The notes below the pieces were generated by a model. That model was not told the DNA's origin. It did no database searches and saw only the letters and a program-made list of their open reading frames with translations. Shown here in pieces: positions 1 to 8,734 of a DNA stretch of 61,806 bases; position 1 is the stretch's first letter; every line of letters begins with the position of its first letter. The stretch covers positions 1 through 61,806 of the forward strand of contig JAHHRR010000004.1 of the NCBI GenBank assembly GCA_020025655.1, given 5' to 3'. Made by a program: the position numbers and the translations under genes. Source of the DNA: Oscillospiraceae bacterium. Its GTDB lineage: Bacteria; Bacillota; Clostridia; Oscillospirales; Oscillospiraceae.

Positions 1-6
1 ATTAAA

Positions 7-46
7 GGGCTGCATCCGCTGATTAAACGGATGCAGCCCACTTTTT
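7..46 (+). terminator. Intrinsic terminator of an upstream gene outside the window
   Basis: A perfect 12-bp stem (GGGCTGCATCCG at 7-18 with CGGATGCAGCCC at 28-39) is followed by a T run at 42-46. It would end a rightward transcript entering from the left. The gene it serves is not in the window. Confidence 0.8.
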
Positions 47-101
47 GCAATATGGAAATATCAGAAAAATGCCGCAGTTAGATTTATTAGCTTTATTTAC
101 G

Positions 102-130
102 TTGCTTTCTGCGGCATATATTGATAGAAT
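102..130 (+). promoter_or_regulatory. SigA-type promoter of the APC permease gene
   Basis: TTGCTT at 102-107 and TAGAAT at 125-130 are separated by 17 bp, about 50 bp before the permease start. An 8-bp inverted repeat (TGCCGCAG at 70-77, CTGCGGCA at 109-116) overlaps the -35 side and could be an operator or a second hairpin of the upstream transcript. Confidence 0.5.
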
Positions 131-181
131 ACTGTGAAAATAATTTGCGTAGAAATTGTATGTTGAATAAGGTTTGGTTTT

Positions 182-1591
182 ATGGACGAGAAAAAGAATC
201 TGAACAAGTCACTTAATTACTTCGATGCCATGGTCACTGCTTTCGGCGCGATGATAGGCTGGGGATGGGTGATTTCTACCGGAAGCTGGCTGTCGGAATC
301 AGGAAGTCTGGGCGCAGTTTTCGGTTTTATAATTGGCGGTATAATGATATTTCTGGTGGGACTTACATATTCTGAATTAACCACTGCCATGCCCCATGGC
401 GGCGGCACCATGATATTCAGCAATATTGCATTGGGCCCAGTCGCTTCTTATATATGCTCATGGATGATGACGCTGAGCTATATAGGCGTGGTGTGTTTTG
501 AAGCCTGCGCCGTGCCGACGGTTATTCAGTATATATTCCCTGATTTTCTGAAAGGTTATTTGTATACTGTGGGCGGATTTGATGTATATGCAAGCTGGCT
601 TATTTTTGCAATAGTGTTTGCGGTGCTGATAACTGCTGTGAACATCAGAGGCATTAAAGCAGCCGCAAAGCTCCAGACTGTTCTTACAATAAGCATTGCC
701 GCCGCAGGGCTTCTGCTTGTGGCAGCGTCTGCATTTTCAGGTACTGCGGAAAACATAACATCCAGACTTTTTGTAGGTGAGGATATCCCGGGAAAACTCG
801 GCAATGTATTTGCTATGGCGGCAGTATCACCGTTTTTCCTTTTGGGATTTGACGTTATACCCCAGATAGCAGATGAAATAGACATCCCGCCCCAGAAAAT
901 AGGAAAGCTTATGCTTTTATCCATAATTCTTGCGGTTGCTTTTTATGTGACGGTTATGCTTGCGGTAGGATATGTACTTACACCTGCTGAGGTCGGAAAC
1001 TCCATAAGTCAGCAGCGGCTTGTTACAGCTGATGCAATGGAGAAGGCTTTTTCCAGCGCAGCTATGGCCAGAGTTCTTATTATCGGCGGTGTCTGCGGAA
1101 TAATTACAAGCTGGAATTCGTTCCTTATTGGCGGCAGCAGAATAATTTATGCAATGGCAAATGCCAAAATGCTTCCTCAGTGGTTTTCAAAGCTGCATCC
1201 AAAATTTCACACGCCCGTGAATGCTGTTTGCATGATCGGAGTGCTTACGGTCGTCTCGATTTTTCTGGGAGGCTCTCTGCTTAACTGGATTTCAAATGCC
1301 GCAAGCTTTGCCTGCTGTGCCACTTATGTATTTGTATCGGCTTCATTTATTGTAATAAGATGCAGATATCCGGAACTGCACAGACCGTATAAAGTAAGGC
1401 ACTATAAGTTTGTTGGTATTTCGGCGTTCATACTTTCACTTGGCATGATGCTGCTTTATCTGATTCCCGGTTCAGGCAGCTTCTTTAATGCACATGAATG
1501 GTTTATTCTTATTGTATGGATTACTCTTGGAGCGCTGCTTGCTCTGCGGTCGAAACATAAGTACGGCAGCCTTTTCGGAAAACTTTCCTGA
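182..1591 (+). CDS. APC-superfamily amino acid permease
   Basis: This 469-residue protein is almost entirely hydrophobic, with about twelve predicted membrane segments. Its N-terminus (MVTAFGAMIGWGWVISTG) has the glycine-rich first helix typical of amino acid/polyamine/organocation antiporters and permeases, whose unwound helix 1 binds the substrate amine. Expected role: proton-coupled or exchange transport of an amino acid or amine across the cytoplasmic membrane; the substrate cannot be read from sequence. The length fits the family. The ATG at 182 is preceded by only a weak AAGG-like ribosome site. It appears monocistronic, between its own promoter and a bidirectional terminator at 1647-1673. 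Confidence 0.85.
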   Translation: MDEKKNLNKSLNYFDAMVTAFGAMIGWGWVISTGSWLSESGSLGAVFGFIIGGIMIFLVGLTYSELTTAMPHGGGTMIFSNIALGPVASYICSWMMTLSYIGVVCFEACAVPTVIQYIFPDFLKGYLYTVGGFDVYASWLIFAIVFAVLITAVNIRGIKAAAKLQTVLTISIAAAGLLLVAASAFSGTAENITSRLFVGEDIPGKLGNVFAMAAVSPFFLLGFDVIPQIADEIDIPPQKIGKLMLLSIILAVAFYVTVMLAVGYVLTPAEVGNSISQQRLVTADAMEKAFSSAAMARVLIIGGVCGIITSWNSFLIGGSRIIYAMANAKMLPQWFSKLHPKFHTPVNAVCMIGVLTVVSIFLGGSLLNWISNAASFACCATYVFVSASFIVIRCRYPELHRPYKVRHYKFVGISAFILSLGMMLLYLIPGSGSFFNAHEWFILIVWITLGALLALRSKHKYGSLFGKLS

Positions 1592-1646
1592 GTGCTGATT
1601 GTGATACAGAATACATTGAATTTGGATTAAAATTTGATTATATTAA

Positions 1647-1673
1647 AAACGGCGTGACTGAGTCATGCCGTTT
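1647..1673. terminator. Bidirectional terminator between convergent genes
   Basis: AAACGGCGTGAC and GTCATGCCGTTT form a 12-bp stem with one G-U pair and a 3-nt loop, flanked by A-rich sequence on the left and T-rich on the right. It lies between the permease (+) and the gene at 1727-2161 (-) and can serve both. Confidence 0.7.
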
Positions 1674-1726
1674 AATGCTTTGTATGCAGTTTTCCTGATA
1701 CGATCCGGCTTGACAAAGCTGATATT

Positions 1727-2161
1727 TTAAAGGTATGGCCTTAAATCCACAACAAGCCTTTCTTCAAGCTGACTGAGCTTTACTGCAATATCCTTAGCAC
1801 GCTGATCTGCGGTTTTGAATTTATTTAGAAAACGGTTAATACCTTTTACACCCATGTTGCAGCCGTCTGTAATGAGGTCGGCGATAGATTCATCGGATTC
1901 ATCCACGGCGAGTGTAAGATTTGTTTTCATCCATGACATTCCTTTTGCAATAGGACCCGGCTCTTTTTCTTCCTCACCGTATTCATCTAAAAGCGCTTTA
2001 AGCTCGTAGCCAAGCTTTATATGCTCAATTCTGCAATTCTGCACGGCCTGTTTAAATTCAGCAGAACAGATTTTATCATAAACTTCGTCCAAAGCAGAAA
2101 CGCCCATCTTAATTCCTGCGCCGCATTGACGCATAAGTCTTACAGTATCCTGTTTAGACAC
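1727..2161 (-). CDS. Conserved hypothetical cytoplasmic protein (helical, Clostridia-specific)
   Basis: The protein is about 144 residues, strongly charged and predicted all-helical, with no signal peptide or membrane segment. It resembles a family of small Clostridia proteins of unknown function that suggest a ferritin-like four-helix bundle (my recollection of similar sequences, not a search). A central block KGMSWMKTNLTLAVDESDES and the end LRPYL look like its most conserved parts. The start was set at the GTG at 2161 because AAGGGGGAG lies about 8 nt upstream; the upstream extension in the same frame has no ribosome site. No function is assigned. Its promoter and leader hairpin are described separately. 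Confidence 0.7.
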   Translation of the reverse strand: MSKQDTVRLMRQCGAGIKMGVSALDEVYDKICSAEFKQAVQNCRIEHIKLGYELKALLDEYGEEEKEPGPIAKGMSWMKTNLTLAVDESDESIADLITDGCNMGVKGINRFLNKFKTADQRAKDIAVKLSQLEERLVVDLRPYL

Positions 2162-2212
2162 GATTAAACTCCCCCTTTTTATACTGAGTATTCCCGAAAA
2201 CTTCAAAAATAT

Positions 2213-2252
2213 AAAAAACAGAGAGGTCGGGAGAACGACCTCTCTGTTTATA
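2213..2252 (-). terminator. Intrinsic terminator or leader attenuator on the minus strand
   Basis: ACAGAGAGGTCG and CGACCTCTCTGT form a perfect 12-bp stem with a 6-nt loop. On the minus strand it is followed by a run of six T (A run at 2213-2218). It lies between a probable minus-strand promoter (2293-2320) and the gene that starts at 2161, so it may act as an attenuator in that gene's leader. Confidence 0.7.
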
Positions 2253-2292
2253 CTAAAAAGGAGAAAAATGAAAAAGACTAACTCTTGCTATG

Positions 2293-2320
2293 GTTATAGC
2301 ATACTCAATATATATTTCAA
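2293..2320 (-). promoter_or_regulatory. Probable SigA-type promoter reading toward 2161
   Basis: Read on the minus strand, TTGAAA (2320-2315) and TATAAC (2298-2293) are spaced by 16 bp. The transcript would start near 2286 and run through the strong hairpin at 2219-2252 before reaching the hypothetical gene. Confidence 0.4.
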
Positions 2321-2504
2321 AAGTAACCTAGATTTTGTTTCATATTTGTAAAATGCTGTATAAACATAGAGCAGATAATGAATAGACTGTGAATAACTCG
2401 GAACTGAAAGCGGTTTAACTTGAATTATTATCAGAACATAGTAAAATAAATTTGATAACAATAAAGATTATATATTATTTTAGAATATAGGAAAGTGAGT
2501 ATAA

Positions 2505-4028
2505 ATGAAAGATGAAAAAAAGAAGCTGCTTTTGACCACGATGGGGTCAGGCATAGCTTTCGGAATGCTGGCGCATTTGTTTGGCATGGTAAATATGCTT
2601 CAGAGTTCGGATTCCATTACGGCTGTATGGGGAACCGGTGCAGGACTCAGCTCCGGAAGGTGGACTTTGGAAATCATAAATAACTTCCTCAGTAAATATT
2701 GGCCAATCTGGAATCTCGGGTTTTATAATAACCTGCTTGCCATTATATTTATTGCATTGTCATCGTATCTGATAGTTGATATGTTCAAGATTAAGGATAA
2801 GTGGCTTTGCGCTGCACTGAGCGGTATAATGGTTACATTTCCGGCTGTAAACGCTACTTTTCTGTACACCTTTGCATCGGTTTATTATGCTGCGGCGGTT
2901 TTTATGACAGTCTCAGGCGTATGGCTTACTGAAAAATATAAATTCGGCTTTATTCCCGCAATAATTTTGTCTGCGATAGCCCTTGGAATTTATCAGGCTT
3001 ATTTCCCGTTTATGATAGTGCTGTTCCTGACACTTCTGATTGTTCATGCTCTTGACGGAAAAGCGGAAGGCTGGAACCTGCTGAAAAGAGCGTTCTTCTA
3101 TCTGGCAGTGCTGCTCCTGAGCCTGCTTGCGTATTTTGCTGTATTGAAAATAATGCTTGCAGTAACGAATACAGAGCTTTCAGGGTATCAGAATATAAAC
3201 AATATGGGAAAGCTCTCATTGAGAGAAATTCCGTACAGAATAATTGCCACTTATAAGGATTTTTTACGGATTATGCTTGATCCGGCAAATCATACAACAG
3301 GAACCGCCTTCGTTGCTGCAGCATTGAACCTGCTTGAGATTTTCGGACTGGCGGCAATTGCTTATATTGCAATAAAAAATTGGAAAAAGATATCAGTTCA
3401 GAATAAAGTACTCCTTGCACTTTTCCTTATAATCTATCCTCTGGGACTGTACAGCATAAAAATCATGTGCTTTGACAGTGAAATCCATGAAGTTATGCTC
3501 TATTCTCTCGCACTTCTGTATCTGCTGCCTGTAATAATGTGCTGCAAACTTAAAGAACATATGCATACGGATAAGCAGAAGAAAAGCTATAAAGTCATAC
3601 GCATATGCGTGGCAGTTCTGCTGTGTCTTGTATGCCTGAATTATTCAATGCAGTCTAACGCAGTATACAGCAAAGTCTACTTTGACAGAATACAGGCGCA
3701 GACATACTGGACGGGACTTCTGGCCAGAGCAGAGGGAACGGAAGGATATAGCTCCGATATGGAATGGGCCTTTATTGGAATGTCGAATGACAATCTGCTG
3801 CATAACGAATGGGATTCTGTTCCGTATAAAAATATCGGCACAGCGGGATATCAGGTTACAAGGTATGAGTATTATCTGCCGATACAGCTTGGATATGATG
3901 TCAGGTTTGCAGATGAAGCGGTTAATGCGGAACTTGCAGAAAGTGAAGCTGTACAAAATATGAACTGCTATCCCGATGCGGGCTCGATAGCTGTAATCGA
4001 CGGGGTTCTGGTTGTTAAATTCTCATAA
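2505..4028 (+). CDS. GtrC-like membrane glucosyltransferase-domain protein
   Basis: This 507-residue protein has roughly ten membrane segments and a soluble tail from about residue 400. It matches the glucosyltransferase II / GtrC-like family (Glucos_trans_II), whose members use lipid-linked sugars on the outer face of the membrane to decorate surface polymers. Supporting features are the N-terminal WGTGAGLSSGRW block, the aromatic YQAYFPF motif near residue 165 and the family-typical length. The start is the ATG at 2505 with GGAAAGTGAG upstream. A weak TTGATA-18-TATTTT promoter precedes it (2452-2481). It stands alone and is closed by a terminator at 4041-4078. The acceptor glycan is unknown. 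Confidence 0.7.
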   Translation: MKDEKKKLLLTTMGSGIAFGMLAHLFGMVNMLQSSDSITAVWGTGAGLSSGRWTLEIINNFLSKYWPIWNLGFYNNLLAIIFIALSSYLIVDMFKIKDKWLCAALSGIMVTFPAVNATFLYTFASVYYAAAVFMTVSGVWLTEKYKFGFIPAIILSAIALGIYQAYFPFMIVLFLTLLIVHALDGKAEGWNLLKRAFFYLAVLLLSLLAYFAVLKIMLAVTNTELSGYQNINNMGKLSLREIPYRIIATYKDFLRIMLDPANHTTGTAFVAAALNLLEIFGLAAIAYIAIKNWKKISVQNKVLLALFLIIYPLGLYSIKIMCFDSEIHEVMLYSLALLYLLPVIMCCKLKEHMHTDKQKKSYKVIRICVAVLLCLVCLNYSMQSNAVYSKVYFDRIQAQTYWTGLLARAEGTEGYSSDMEWAFIGMSNDNLLHNEWDSVPYKNIGTAGYQVTRYEYYLPIQLGYDVRFADEAVNAELAESEAVQNMNCYPDAGSIAVIDGVLVVKFS

Positions 4029-4040
4029 TTATAATATAAA

Positions 4041-4078
4041 AATAAATCCACCTTTACGATAATAAAGGTGGATTTATT
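4041..4078 (+). terminator. Intrinsic terminator after the GtrC-like gene
   Basis: AATAAATCCACCTTTA and TAAAGGTGGATTTATT form a 16-bp stem with a 6-nt loop, within A/T-rich flanks. It directly follows the stop at 4028. Confidence 0.8.
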
Positions 4079-4095
4079 CTATAATCAGATACAGA

Positions 4096-4140
4096 TAAAA
4101 AACTGCCCCGATGGCCGGTTCGAGGCCGGACGGGGCAGTA
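4096..4140 (-). terminator. Terminator of the surface-fibre operon
   Basis: ACTGCCCCG and CGGGGCAGT enclose an inner GGCCGG/CCGGCC pair, giving a long GC-rich hairpin. On the minus strand it is followed by TTTTTTAT. It sits directly after the last gene of the fibre operon (stop at 4145). Confidence 0.85.
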
Positions 4141-4144
4141 AAAC

Positions 4145-4846
4145 TTATTTGGACTGAGACGTGTTTTTGCGCTTATAGATTATTGAAAGAACTGTTATTC
4201 CTGCAATGCTCAGAAAGGTGAGGACTGTCCAGAGGGTGATATTGCTTTCGTCACCGGTTTTTGGAATTGAGGGATTTGATTCTGTGAATTCCTCAGCGGT
4301 AAATACCCAGTCAACTTCACCTGTTCGGTTTTGAAACTCATTTCCTAGCTCCAGAGGAACAGTGAGCGTGACAACAAGCTCTGTGCTTGAATTTTTCGGG
4401 AAGCTTCCGAGAAGAACATTTTTTTCGAGTCCGCCTAACTGATCCGGACTTGCTTCAAAGAGAAGCGTGTCTCCCTGCTTTACGGTCATGGAAAGCTGTG
4501 AAAGAAATTCCTGCATTGAGGGAAGATCGGTTTCTGCGGCTACATTTTCACTGAGAGGATTGCCGGAATCGTCATGGGCAACTGCTCTAAGGTAAATTTT
4601 AACTGTGTCTGCATTGCGAAATCTGTTCCTGATGGTGATTGTCTGACTCAGTTCATCGCCGGGCATTACTCCTTTGAAGCTGCCGAAAAGGTCGCTGTCA
4701 GTGTATTTGCTTCCTTCCAGAAAAACAAACTTTTCTGCCCCGCCTTTATATGTGACAGATGATTCTGCATAGGCGATTGAAACTAATCCTACCGTAAGCA
4801 TCAGGGACAGAGCAAGAGCTGATAAGCTTTTAAATATCTTTCTCAT
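4145..4846 (-). CDS. Secreted surface protein with IPKTGD sortase-type anchor
   Basis: The 233-residue protein has a classical signal peptide ending near AYA (residue 27), a predicted beta-rich extracellular region of about 165 residues, and a C-terminal cell-wall sorting signal: IPKTGDESN near residue 197, a hydrophobic stretch and a basic tail (YKRKNTSQSK). Sortases cleave such motifs between T and G and attach the protein to the wall or a pilus. It is the last gene of the operon started by sipW and lies 12 bp after its neighbour, so it may be the wall anchor or base for the fibre (inference). It lacks the SipW-type AYFTA signal seen in the other small subunits. RBS AAGGAGGTG. No sortase gene is in the window. 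Confidence 0.75.
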   Translation of the reverse strand: MRKIFKSLSALALSLMLTVGLVSIAYAESSVTYKGGAEKFVFLEGSKYTDSDLFGSFKGVMPGDELSQTITIRNRFRNADTVKIYLRAVAHDDSGNPLSENVAAETDLPSMQEFLSQLSMTVKQGDTLLFEASPDQLGGLEKNVLLGSFPKNSSTELVVTLTVPLELGNEFQNRTGEVDWVFTAEEFTESNPSIPKTGDESNITLWTVLTFLSIAGITVLSIIYKRKNTSQSK

Positions 4847-4858
4847 TACCGCACCTCC

Positions 4859-5395
4859 TTATGCTTCCGACCAGACTCTTGTGTCTGCGTTGTAGATCAT
4901 GTTCCATGCAAACTGTGAGGGGCTGACGGGATTGGCGGCAGTACCGAAATTACCGGAAACCTGTACAGACTGTGCCATAATGTTTATTTCCAATCCGGTA
5001 TAGTCAACATCCTGCGTGAACAGGTTTGAGGTTTTTCCGCCGGGCTGAACGATGCCTTTATAATAGTAAATTCCGTTTATAATGTCCCAATCAGCACTGT
5101 TTATAGGGAGAGAAACGGGGGCACCGTCAATTATATTTCCGTCCCCATCAACGTGGTTTACGGTGACGGAGACTCTTATAAGTGCGGGGGAATTACCGGT
5201 ATTTTGAATGGTTACGCTTTTCTTTACCTGTCCTTCAAGCTGTTCTTCGGGAATTATGGGGACTGAGCCTTTTGCAAATGAGTTAGTAACAGGGTCGGTT
5301 TTAGCGGAAAGCCATGCAAAGGTTCCGACAACCAAAAGCGTATATACGAGCAGCAGGGAAATAATAAGGATAAAATATTTTTTATCAAAATGCAT
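4859..5395 (-). CDS. SipW-type secreted TasA/camelysin-like minor subunit
   Basis: The 178-residue protein starts with a hydrophobic leader running into GTFAWLSAKT, the hallmark of signal peptides processed by SipW-class (ER-type) signal peptidases. The mature part is beta-rich, with conserved features of TasA/CalY fibre proteins: VKKSVTIQNTGNSPALIRVSV and a later GIYYYKGIVQPGGKTSNLF segment. TasA-family proteins assemble into extracellular fibres by donor-strand exchange. Its place between the VWFA protein and the IPKTGD protein suggests a minor or adaptor subunit (inference). The ATG at 5395 has AAAGGAGG upstream. Confidence 0.75.
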   Translation of the reverse strand: MHFDKKYFILIISLLLVYTLLVVGTFAWLSAKTDPVTNSFAKGSVPIIPEEQLEGQVKKSVTIQNTGNSPALIRVSVTVNHVDGDGNIIDGAPVSLPINSADWDIINGIYYYKGIVQPGGKTSNLFTQDVDYTGLEINIMAQSVQVSGNFGTAANPVSPSQFAWNMIYNADTRVWSEA

Positions 5396-5411
5396 TACTC
5401 AAATCCTCCTT

Positions 5412-8400
5412 TCAGCCCGCTGTGGAAATGACTGTCTCGCTTATGTTGCGTACGAAGCAGTCACCGTTTTCGGGCAAAGGTCCGGATTTCAAAGTGTTTG
5501 TGACAGTCACATCTCCATTGGGGGAGCTGCGGCCTATCTCAACATTCTGAGGACTGCCGGATACATCATATTTCCATGCCCAGAGGGCATCTTCACTTAC
5601 TGTGTAGCTGCCTGCCGGAAGTCCGGAAATAGTAATGCTTTGACCGTTGGTTAATGATATCTTTCTGGAAAATCCATCAGGACCTGTGACTGTAAATACA
5701 AAACCTTCGTTCGCTCCGGCATTTCCTGCCTTTGTTATTTTCAAAGTTCCGGAAATCACTTTAACGGTAAAATCGTGGTTCCGGTCTTTGCCGTCAGGAT
5801 TTTTGATTATGGTATACTGAGTTACATCTTCACCGTTTATTGCTGTGCTAAGCTTAACATCAGTATCTTTGACGAAATTTCCGGCCTCAGGATTATATGC
5901 AAGGCTGAGGGAGGGGACTGCGCCCAGCATTTTTGCAGGGTCTGCGGAATCTATGCCGTGAACCCATTTGACAGAGGCCTGAACATTATCTTTGTAATCT
6001 GCTGTTTCGCCGAGGAATATCTGACTGTCATTACAGGTAATTTCTGGCCTGTAAACAAAAATATTTGCCGTTCCTGAAGATTCTTTGCTGCTTATACTTC
6101 CGGAGCTTTTAGGCGTTATATTCATGTTTACCGTATATTTTCTGTCTGCTTTTATTCCGTTTATTTCAACTGCCTCAGGCTCACCGACGGTGACGAAAGC
6201 TTTCTGCCAGCCTTCAACGGGAGCGGCGGGGTCGTTAAGCACAGTTTCACCGCACTTCGCAATAACGCCGTTTGTGAGGTCACTGCCTGTAAGATTTGAG
6301 TTCAGATAAACGTGCTTATCTGCGGGCTGAATGGTGATTTCAGGGATGGGCACATCTACACTTGGCTCAGGGAATGCTTCAATATTTTTACCCTTATCAT
6401 AGACACCTGAACTGCTGTCGTTGGTAGGTACGGAGTTTCCGCCGAGAAAGCCTGCTTTAGGAGTGACATTAAGCTTAATAATCAGCTTTTTACCATAGAA
6501 GCTGTCATCTATGCCTCTGCCGGTCTTTGAAACGAAGTTTGCAGTATAATCAAAGCCGGAGACATCGATTACGCCTTGATTGCTGCTTATTTTGACCTGA
6601 TTGGTAATTTCGACAGGCTCTGCCCACTGACCGTTACCGAGATAATCTGAAGAGTATGCTTTAATACTGTCTGTGCCCTCAGGAGCATTAAAATAGGGAG
6701 ATATTACATCTTTTACAACTGTTTCGGTTCCCAAATCAATGCTTGGGGTTGCAATATCCTCAGAAATTGCACCGAATATCTGGTTAAGGGCTTCCTGACT
6801 GTTTGCGGCAAGGTAATATCCTGCAACCTGACTGCCGCTTCCGCCGGAATTCATAGAGCTTGCATAGGGGAAGTTTGAGGAAATATAATGGAGAAATCTA
6901 TTGGTTTTCTCTGTGTCTGAACTGCCGCTGATGCCTGCTTCGGGATTTGCATCATTTATCATTGCGATTGAATAAACCGTAGCGCCATAAGTGTTTTTTA
7001 TGGTGTTTGCATATGAAATAGCATTATTTGCAGACTCTTGAGTGCGGCTGTCGTCCCAGTGACCACTGCCGGGAATACCATCTGTGAATACGATTACAAC
7101 CCGCTGTCTGCCGGCTCCGGGAGTGTTTTCAAACTCCTGAGCTGCAAGTCGGAGACCGTCATCAACATAGGTACCACCATCAGTTTTAAGGTCGTGTACG
7201 GCGTTTACAGCAGCGTTGTAATTGCTTTCAACACGTATATCAGAAAGGTGGGTGTAAGCTCTGCCATCCCCGGAAAATCCTATTACGGATACTTTGTGCT
7301 CCACGTTATTCTTAAGCGCATCATCGTGGACTTTAGACAAAAAGTTTTCAGCAGAGGCTTTCAGTATGGCGTTTTTTATCTGACCGGGTTCCTGGTAGAA
7401 GAACTGAGTGTGATCCGGGTTAGGGTCATCTGCGGATGTTTTGGGAATAAACGAGGTACCCTCAATATGAATAAAAGGACCAATATTAGCACATCCGTCT
7501 GTCCAGGCATTGCAATGTTCACACCATGTTACGGGAAGATAATCGTTTCCGGATTGTATATAATATTTTTCATTATGTGAAGGCTCATATATCGGAATAT
7601 GATTTGAACTTTCAAGCTCATATCTCATACTGCCGCTTTCATCCAGTACCAGCACAACGTCAACGGGAATAGGTTCGCCGCCTTTTACAGTGCCGGTTGT
7701 ATAGGCTTCGAGGGTAATAGTATAAGAACCGTCCTCGTTTTCAACTGCGGTCTTATTTGTTTCAAGCCCGTTATCCGGACCGGAGGTATTTGCTGCCAAT
7801 GTGCAGATTTTGGGCAGAGGGGGAAGCAGTCTGCCGACATTTGTATAGTCTATTGGGAAAATGTAAGGTTTAGGTTCTGTATATAGACCGAGTTTAACAA
7901 CGAATGCTCTCAGTTCGTCGGCTGTGCAGACGGCTAAAACAGTATCTATCTCTTCTTGACTGTGGTTTGCTTTGAAAGTCTCAGCCTCTTCAACAGTCTG
8001 ACAGCTTAAAAACTCAGCTTTTGCAGTATCAGCGCTGAATACAGGTATTTGAGCTTCGGGAGCGGGTTGAGGCTCAGATTCAGCGGGAGCGTTTAAGGCT
8101 TTGAGCTGGGCAAATTCAGCCTTGAACTGTTCCGGCGTATCGGATAGTAATTTTTCCAGTATGGGATCGCCTGTGTTAGAGGGGAGCATAGTTCTTAAAA
8201 CAGCCTTTAATTCTGCGGTAAATGTCTCTGTGTTTTCGCAGGCAGACAGCTTTTGAAGTACCTCAGATTCAAGCTCACATCCAAGCAACTCGCTAAGACG
8301 GAGACTGAATTCCTCACTGCCTTTTATACCCCAAAGCATATTCAGGACATTTTCCGAAATCTGAGGTTCAGCAGGCGTTTCAGTGTTTTCAGGGACTTCT

Positions 8401-8720
8401 TCGGCAGACCCGGTTTCGTCTGCACCTGGCTCGGGAGCCTGTTCGCCGCTTTCCTCTAAAGTGTTTTCTCCGCTCTGCTCAGGAACGACAGTTTCTGCCG
8501 CAGAGGAATCAGCTTCTGCGGGGACATCCTGCGAAGCGGGTTCAGACTCAGCAGACTCGTCGGTAACGGGAGCGGGAGTTGCCTCCTCAGGTACAACGGG
8601 AGAAATTTGAGCTGTCTCTTGAGCAGGCTCTTCACTTTCGGGAACTGCGGCCGCTATCAAAGCAGTTGTCATGATAAGACAAAGAATGATAGCAATAAAT
8701 TTGTTAAGTTTCTTATTCAT
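5412..8720 (-). CDS. Large secreted VWFA-domain adhesin with C-terminal SpaA/Cna_B-like domain
   Basis: This 1102-residue protein has an N-terminal signal peptide, a Pro/Glu/Ser-rich low-complexity stalk (about residues 28-125), a helical region, then a von Willebrand factor A domain (about 345-660). The metal-site residues are visible: DESGS near 357, a T in TDGGTY near 513 and D in FTDG near 544. Several beta modules follow, ending with a SpaA/Cna_B-type domain (about 985-1080) containing GLPAGSYTVSE. VWFA domains of this layout occur in tip adhesins of Gram-positive pili. There is no LPXTG motif or C-terminal membrane helix, so it must be held by other subunits or released. It lies 14-16 bp from the fibre genes on either side; RBS AAAGGATGG. 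Confidence 0.8.
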   Translation of the reverse strand: MNKKLNKFIAIILCLIMTTALIAAAVPESEEPAQETAQISPVVPEEATPAPVTDESAESEPASQDVPAEADSSAAETVVPEQSGENTLEESGEQAPEPGADETGSAEEVPENTETPAEPQISENVLNMLWGIKGSEEFSLRLSELLGCELESEVLQKLSACENTETFTAELKAVLRTMLPSNTGDPILEKLLSDTPEQFKAEFAQLKALNAPAESEPQPAPEAQIPVFSADTAKAEFLSCQTVEEAETFKANHSQEEIDTVLAVCTADELRAFVVKLGLYTEPKPYIFPIDYTNVGRLLPPLPKICTLAANTSGPDNGLETNKTAVENEDGSYTITLEAYTTGTVKGGEPIPVDVVLVLDESGSMRYELESSNHIPIYEPSHNEKYYIQSGNDYLPVTWCEHCNAWTDGCANIGPFIHIEGTSFIPKTSADDPNPDHTQFFYQEPGQIKNAILKASAENFLSKVHDDALKNNVEHKVSVIGFSGDGRAYTHLSDIRVESNYNAAVNAVHDLKTDGGTYVDDGLRLAAQEFENTPGAGRQRVVIVFTDGIPGSGHWDDSRTQESANNAISYANTIKNTYGATVYSIAMINDANPEAGISGSSDTEKTNRFLHYISSNFPYASSMNSGGSGSQVAGYYLAANSQEALNQIFGAISEDIATPSIDLGTETVVKDVISPYFNAPEGTDSIKAYSSDYLGNGQWAEPVEITNQVKISSNQGVIDVSGFDYTANFVSKTGRGIDDSFYGKKLIIKLNVTPKAGFLGGNSVPTNDSSSGVYDKGKNIEAFPEPSVDVPIPEITIQPADKHVYLNSNLTGSDLTNGVIAKCGETVLNDPAAPVEGWQKAFVTVGEPEAVEINGIKADRKYTVNMNITPKSSGSISSKESSGTANIFVYRPEITCNDSQIFLGETADYKDNVQASVKWVHGIDSADPAKMLGAVPSLSLAYNPEAGNFVKDTDVKLSTAINGEDVTQYTIIKNPDGKDRNHDFTVKVISGTLKITKAGNAGANEGFVFTVTGPDGFSRKISLTNGQSITISGLPAGSYTVSEDALWAWKYDVSGSPQNVEIGRSSPNGDVTVTNTLKSGPLPENGDCFVRNISETVISTAG

Positions 8721-8734
8721 AGCTTACCATCCTT

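Noticed and set aside
2178..2206. TTGAAG-17-TATAAA as promoter of the gene at 1727-2161
   Set aside because: The -10 box is only a few bases from the ribosome site, so the transcript would start inside the Shine-Dalgarno; the promoter upstream at 2293-2320 is more plausible.
7038..7580. 180-residue plus-strand frame within the VWFA gene
   Set aside because: It is antisense to the metal-site region of the VWFA domain and shows no family features.
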